Positions 6,829 through 9,625 of a stretch of DNA of 9,625 bases are shown in pieces (position 1 is the first letter of the stretch; the number at the start of each line of letters is the position of its first letter). Origin of the DNA: CAZYXZ01 sp964651395 (lineage in GTDB: Bacteria; Actinomycetota; Actinomycetes; BP-191); NCBI GenBank assembly GCA_964651395.1, contig CAZYXZ010000094.1, positions 1-9,625 on the forward strand, written 5' to 3'. A program made the translations under genes and the position numbers. The notes beneath the pieces were generated by a model that had not been told where the DNA came from, did not search any database, and saw only the letters and a list, made by a program, of their open reading frames with translations.

Positions 6829-7777
6829 GCCCCGAGTTTACTGACGCCCCGTCAGAAATGGAACCGGGCAGTCGGTTGGCCACCGAGCGGCAGGCCTCGA
6901 GCAGGGCCGGCACGAACCGGTCCGCCCGCATGACGACCGACCCGTGCCCGCCGGCCACCTCGTGCACGGTCGCCCCGGGGATGGCCGCCGCGAGGCTGAG
7001 CTGACGCCGCAGCGGGATCGTGTGGTCCTTGGTCGTCACGACCACGGCCGTCGGCACGTCGACCTCGCCGATCCAGCCGGCCGAGTTGAAGCGACCCAGC
7101 TCCTTGATCACCGGCGGCATCGCCCAGGCGCTGGTGCTGCGGAACTCCTGGAGACCCCAGTTGCGCACCTCGTCCGGCGACACGGGCTCGGGCGGCAGCT
7201 CGCTGGCGAGGCGCTCGACCCGCCGGCGCGCGTACGGCGAGAGGACGGTCATCGTGCCGGTCAGCACCGGGAAGAACAGCCGCTCGCGGGTCTTGCCGCG
7301 GTAGTTGCGCGCCGACGCGCAGAGCACCAGACCGAGGACGCGCTCGCGGTGCCGCTTCCAGACCAGCTGGGCGATCGGGCCACCCATCGAGTAGCCGACC
7401 GGGATGAACCGCTCGATGCCCAGCACGTCGGCGACCGCCGCCACGTCGTCCGCGCAGTCGCTGAACCTGAAGCGGCGCGACCGGATGCCGCGACCGTGCC
7501 AGCGCTGGTCGAACGCGACGACGCGGAACTCCTGGCTCAGGGCGGCGAGCGACGGGTACCAGTTGAGGTACGCCGTGCAGGCCAGCGAGTGCAGCAGGAC
7601 CAGCGCGGGCGCGTCCGGCGTCGGGCCGGGGACGTCGATGACGAACGTCGTCCCGCGCCCGGGCAGCTCGAGCATGTGCCCGGGCGGCAGCGACGCCGTG
7701 TCCGGCTTGGGGGCCCGCACGACCCGGCGCAGTGCCCGGGTGCCCAAGCTGTCCGTCTGGCGCAATCGATCAGCCAA
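6821..7777 (-). CDS. Alpha/beta-fold hydrolase
   Basis: This 318-residue alpha/beta hydrolase is probably an esterase or lipase acting on a lipid or acyl ester. The fold starts near residue 56 (APALVLLHSLACTAY, oxyanion strand-turn). The nucleophile elbow is GYSMGG with Ser130, the acid is probably Asp251 in VVVTTKDHTIP, and the base is His278 in AGGHGSV. QRWHGRG at 91-97 matches the conserved loop before the elbow. No signal peptide is seen, so it is probably cytosolic. The start is TTG 7777-7775, supported by AGAGGG nine bases upstream; it overlaps the end of the WS/DGAT gene by 8 bases. The last about 15 residues (ISDGASVNSGHG) lie beyond the fold and encode the inverted repeat and -10 box of the next gene, so this tail is probably shaped by DNA function. 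A Met at residue 35 is an alternative start but would remove little of the domain. The pairing suggests turnover of the acyltransferase's neutral-lipid products; the substrate is unknown. Confidence 0.9.
   Translation of the reverse strand: MADRLRQTDSLGTRALRRVVRAPKPDTASLPPGHMLELPGRGTTFVIDVPGPTPDAPALVLLHSLACTAYLNWYPSLAALSQEFRVVAFDQRWHGRGIRSRRFRFSDCADDVAAVADVLGIERFIPVGYSMGGPIAQLVWKRHRERVLGLVLCASARNYRGKTRERLFFPVLTGTMTVLSPYARRRVERLASELPPEPVSPDEVRNWGLQEFRSTSAWAMPPVIKELGRFNSAGWIGEVDVPTAVVVTTKDHTIPLRRQLSLAAAIPGATVHEVAGGHGSVVMRADRFVPALLEACRSVANRLPGSISDGASVNSGHG
6835..6840 (-). promoter_or_regulatory. Putative -10 box of a leaderless internal promoter
   Basis: On the - strand TAAACT matches the actinobacterial TANNNT -10 pattern. 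Its last T is followed by six bases (CGGGGC) and then the ATG of the FadA-type thiolase, so transcription would begin at or next to the start codon. The lack of a spaced Shine-Dalgarno for that gene agrees. No good -35 is visible (TTCCAT at 17-base spacing), which is common in this group. The promoter is inferred from sequence only. Confidence 0.42.
6838..6858. promoter_or_regulatory. Probable repressor operator (inverted repeat)
   Basis: A perfect 6-base inverted repeat CTGACG-CCC-CGTCAG (6841-6855) extends by TT/AA on both sides after one A/A mismatch. The run TTTACTGAC stands out as AT-rich in a GC-rich window. Size and symmetry fit a TetR-family operator of the kind often found before fatty-acid and steroid degradation genes in actinobacteria. 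It lies 13-30 bases upstream of the FadA-type ATG, inside the final codons of the hydrolase gene, and touches the putative -10 box, a position expected to block RNA polymerase. No regulator gene is in the window, so the binding protein is unknown. Confidence 0.6.
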
Positions 7778-9191
7778 CGAGTGCCGCCCTCTTCAGGAGT
7801 GTGCCCAGCGCGTCCTCGAGCCCGTCGACGATCTCGCGCAGGTCGGGGAGTGTGTCCGGGCAGGCGACCGCGGAGAAGTTCATGCGGTCCAAGTAGGACC
7901 AGACGGTCACGTTGAGGCCGATGCCCTCGAGGATGGGTCCGACGGAGAACAGGTCGGTGAGTCGCGCGCCGCCGATGTAGATCGGGATCCTCGGGCCGGG
8001 CACGTTGGACACGACCAGGTTGAACGGCGCCGGGTGCAGGTCGGCGCCGCGCACCTTCGAGTAGAGCTTCATGAACGCCGCGAACGGCCCGGGCGGCGTG
8101 AACTGCACCCAGTTCTCGAGCATGTCCAGGCCCAGCGCGTTCTGCAGCACCTTCGCCTGCTTGGTCACCGCGTGGATCGCGCGCAGCCGCTCGACCGGGT
8201 CGTCGACGTCGGTGGCGAGCGTCGTGAACATGTTCGACACGCGGTTGCCGCCGAGCCGTGCGATGTCGGCGGGGTCGTCCGTCGACACCGGTACGCCGGC
8301 GGTCAGCGGACCGCTCGGGCGCTCGCCGTTCTCGTCCAGCCACGACCGGAGTGCGCCGCCGACGACGGCGAGGACGACGTCGTTGAAGCTCACGCCGAAC
8401 GCCTCGCGCACGGTCTTGAAGTCCGCGAGCGGGAGCGACTGCGTGGCGAACGAACGGCGTGCGGTGATCGCGCCGTTGAACGACGCGCGCGGCGTGTCGA
8501 GGATCGGCCGCGGCGTCTTCACGGGCGAGGCCTTGCGCGCATGCACGACGGCTCGGATGTTGCGCGCGGTCTTGCGCAGCAGCGCGGGAAGCAGCCGCAA
8601 CTGGTGGAACCACTCGAGGAGCGCCTGCCAGAAGACCTCCTTGCGCGGCGGGACGGGCTCGCCGACCCACGGCTCGATGGGCGGCGGCGCGAGGTGCTGT
8701 CCGTCGAAAGGCGGCGGTGTCACGTCCATGACGTTGGCGAGCAGCGCCGAGGCGGCGACGCCGTCGGCCATCGCGTGGTGCATCTTCGTGACGACGACAA
8801 CGGAGCCGTCGGCGAGGCCCTCGAGGACGGTGACCTCCCACAGCGGCTTGTCGCGGGAGAGCTGGGTGCTCGCGATCTTGCCGATCAGGTGCTCGACCTC
8901 GCGCATCGTCCCCGGCGACGGCACGGCCATCCGGCGTACGTGCTTCGCGAGCTCGAAGTCCTTGTCCTCGATCCACAGCGGGTGGTGGAACTGCATCGGC
9001 ACGGTGACCAGCCGGCGGCGGAACGGCGGAAGCAGATGCAGCCGCGCGTGCAGCTCCTCCTGGAGCTTCTCGAAGGTGTAGCCGTCCGGCACGGTCGAGA
9101 CGTCGATGACCGCGACCTTGAGCGTGTGCATGTGCAGCGTCGGCGTCTCCATGTAGAGGAAACCCGCGTCGACACCGGGCAGTCGCTCCAC
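7770..9191 (-). CDS. Wax ester synthase/diacylglycerol acyltransferase (WS/DGAT) family O-acyltransferase
   Basis: This 473-residue enzyme is predicted to transfer an acyl group from acyl-CoA to diacylglycerol or a long-chain alcohol, giving triacylglycerol or wax ester, at the inner membrane or lipid-body surface. The active-site HHxxxDG motif is intact as HHAMADG at 138-144. Other family blocks are PLWEVTVLEGL (about 116-126), NDVVLAVVGGALRSWL (270-285), SNVPGP (395-400) and GPILEGIGLNVTVWSY (418-433). Length matches the family. I chose GTG 9191: it follows GGAGG (9204-9200) at 8 bases and gives MERLPGVDAGFLYMETP, the usual family N-terminus. GTG 9212, GTG 9200 and ATG 9197 are also in frame and would add 2-7 residues; the ATG is only 2 bases from GGAGG. 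It is the first gene of the leftward operon and overlaps the hydrolase by 8 bases. The closest paralogue (Tgs-like or other) cannot be told, and some family members have weak or other acyltransferase activity. Confidence 0.95.
   Translation of the reverse strand: MERLPGVDAGFLYMETPTLHMHTLKVAVIDVSTVPDGYTFEKLQEELHARLHLLPPFRRRLVTVPMQFHHPLWIEDKDFELAKHVRRMAVPSPGTMREVEHLIGKIASTQLSRDKPLWEVTVLEGLADGSVVVVTKMHHAMADGVAASALLANVMDVTPPPFDGQHLAPPPIEPWVGEPVPPRKEVFWQALLEWFHQLRLLPALLRKTARNIRAVVHARKASPVKTPRPILDTPRASFNGAITARRSFATQSLPLADFKTVREAFGVSFNDVVLAVVGGALRSWLDENGERPSGPLTAGVPVSTDDPADIARLGGNRVSNMFTTLATDVDDPVERLRAIHAVTKQAKVLQNALGLDMLENWVQFTPPGPFAAFMKLYSKVRGADLHPAPFNLVVSNVPGPRIPIYIGGARLTDLFSVGPILEGIGLNVTVWSYLDRMNFSAVACPDTLPDLREIVDGLEDALGTLLKRAALVG
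7787..7792 (-). promoter_or_regulatory. Ribosome binding site of the alpha/beta hydrolase gene
   Basis: AGAGGG on the - strand lies nine bases before TTG 7777. It supports this unusual start codon and shows that translation need not rely only on coupling to the overlapping WS/DGAT gene. Confidence 0.6.
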
Positions 9192-9199
9192 CGGCATCA

Positions 9200-9204
9200 C
9201 CTCC
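9200..9204 (-). promoter_or_regulatory. Ribosome binding site of the WS/DGAT gene
   Basis: GGAGG on the - strand is eight bases from GTG 9191, ideal spacing, but only two from ATG 9197. It decides the start in favour of GTG 9191. Confidence 0.65.
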
Positions 9205-9221
9205 GTCTGCACGAGTAGGGC

Positions 9222-9225
9222 AGGA
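9222..9225 (+). promoter_or_regulatory. Ribosome binding site of the divergent serine hydrolase
   Basis: AGGA lies seven bases before ATG 9233 on the + strand, with a second purine run (AGGG, 9217-9220) just upstream. It supports this ATG as the start. No convincing -10/-35 pair is visible in the 41 bases between the divergent genes. Confidence 0.5.
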
Positions 9226-9232
9226 TCCGATC

Positions 9233-9625
9233 ATGCCCCCTCCGCCCGTGGACGCGCTCCTCGCTCGCGCCGCGGAGGAGATCACGAGCGGTCGGCTGCC
9301 GTCCTGCCAGCTCGCGGTGGCCCACGGCGGCACGATCGTCGCGGAGGCCACGCTAGGCGCGGCCACGCCGGCGTCGCGCTACTGCGTCTTCTCGGTCACC
9401 AAGGCCGCGGTGGCCGGCGCGGTCTGGCTGCTCTTCGCCGAGAAGCAGCTGACGCCGGCGTCACGCGTGATCGCGGTCGTCCCCGAGTTCGAGACCAACG
9501 GCAAGGACGCGGTGACGCTCGAGCACCTGCTCACGCACACCGCCGGCTTCCCGCGCGCCCCCATCCGCGCGGAGGACGGCGCGACCCGCGACGGGCGCCG
9601 GCGCCGCTTCGCGCAGAGGCGCCTG
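9233..9625 (+). CDS. Serine hydrolase, beta-lactamase/class C family, 5' part
   Basis: The first 131 codons of a gene running off the window, with no stop before the edge. The catalytic SxxK motif of the beta-lactamase/penicillin-binding-protein fold is SVTK at residues 54-57, with Ser54 the predicted nucleophile and Lys57 the base. LEHLLTHTAGFP at 96-107 is the conserved segment that follows in class C-like esterases and D-alanyl-D-alanine carboxypeptidase-like proteins. The YxN and HxG/KTG motifs would lie outside. There is no N-terminal signal peptide; the protein starts with MPPPPVDALLARAAEE and goes straight into the fold, more like the intracellular esterase group (EstB/mycobacterial Lip type) than a secreted beta-lactamase. 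The start ATG 9233 has AGGA seven bases upstream. It is divergent from the WS/DGAT gene with about 41 bases between starts, so a shared control region and a role in lipid ester hydrolysis are possible but unproven. Confidence 0.88.
   Translation, partial: MPPPPVDALLARAAEEITSGRLPSCQLAVAHGGTIVAEATLGAATPASRYCVFSVTKAAVAGAVWLLFAEKQLTPASRVIAVVPEFETNGKDAVTLEHLLTHTAGFPRAPIRAEDGATRDGRRRRFAQRRL

Noticed and set aside
7404..9218. Long + strand open frame of 604 codons
   Set aside because: It lies opposite the WS/DGAT and hydrolase genes. Its product is Arg/Asp/Val-rich with no recognisable domain, as expected from the antisense of GC-rich codons.

Overview
The window is very GC-rich DNA, with G or C at almost every third codon position, and it is almost entirely coding. 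Start codons are mostly GTG or TTG. The gene content is a FadA6-like thiolase, a DUF35/lipid-transfer-type thiolase pair, a wax ester synthase/diacylglycerol acyltransferase (WS/DGAT) and a fused NDP-forming acyl-CoA synthetase. Together these point to a chromosomal segment of an actinobacterium. The species cannot be told from the sequence. I see no RNA genes, insertion sequences, CRISPR arrays or phage genes.

Left part (1-1942, + strand): the 3' end of a gene for an exported protein with a Pro/Ser-rich linker and a BsuPI-like beta domain is followed 16 bases later by a gene for an exported Asp-box (BNR) beta-propeller protein. Its stop codon overlaps the stop codon of the convergent operon (1939-1942).

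Centre and right (1939-9191, - strand): six genes run leftward with essentially no spacers. In transcription order they are a WS/DGAT-type acyltransferase, an alpha/beta hydrolase, a FadA-type acetyl-CoA C-acetyltransferase, a DUF35 zinc-ribbon/OB-fold protein, a lipid-transfer/SCP-x-type thiolase-fold enzyme with an altered active site, and a fused CoA-binding/ATP-grasp acyl-CoA synthetase (NDP-forming). Junctions are 8-base overlaps, 4-base GTGA overlaps or a 2-base gap, so translational coupling is likely. The last four genes look like an acyl-CoA chain-cleavage module: thiolysis or retro-aldol cleavage, then interconversion of acyl-CoA with free acid plus ATP. The first two suggest storage-lipid synthesis and turnover.

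The most interesting non-coding signal is a perfect CTGACG-CCC-CGTCAG inverted repeat just upstream of the FadA-type gene, inside the last codons of the alpha/beta hydrolase gene. It partly overlaps a TAAACT -10-like box placed so that transcription would start at or next to the ATG. This suggests a repressor-controlled, leaderless internal promoter for the four-gene degradation module.

Right edge (9233-9625, + strand): a divergent serine hydrolase of the beta-lactamase/class C family begins and runs off the window. Gaps between genes are all under 50 bases, so there is no long gene-free stretch.
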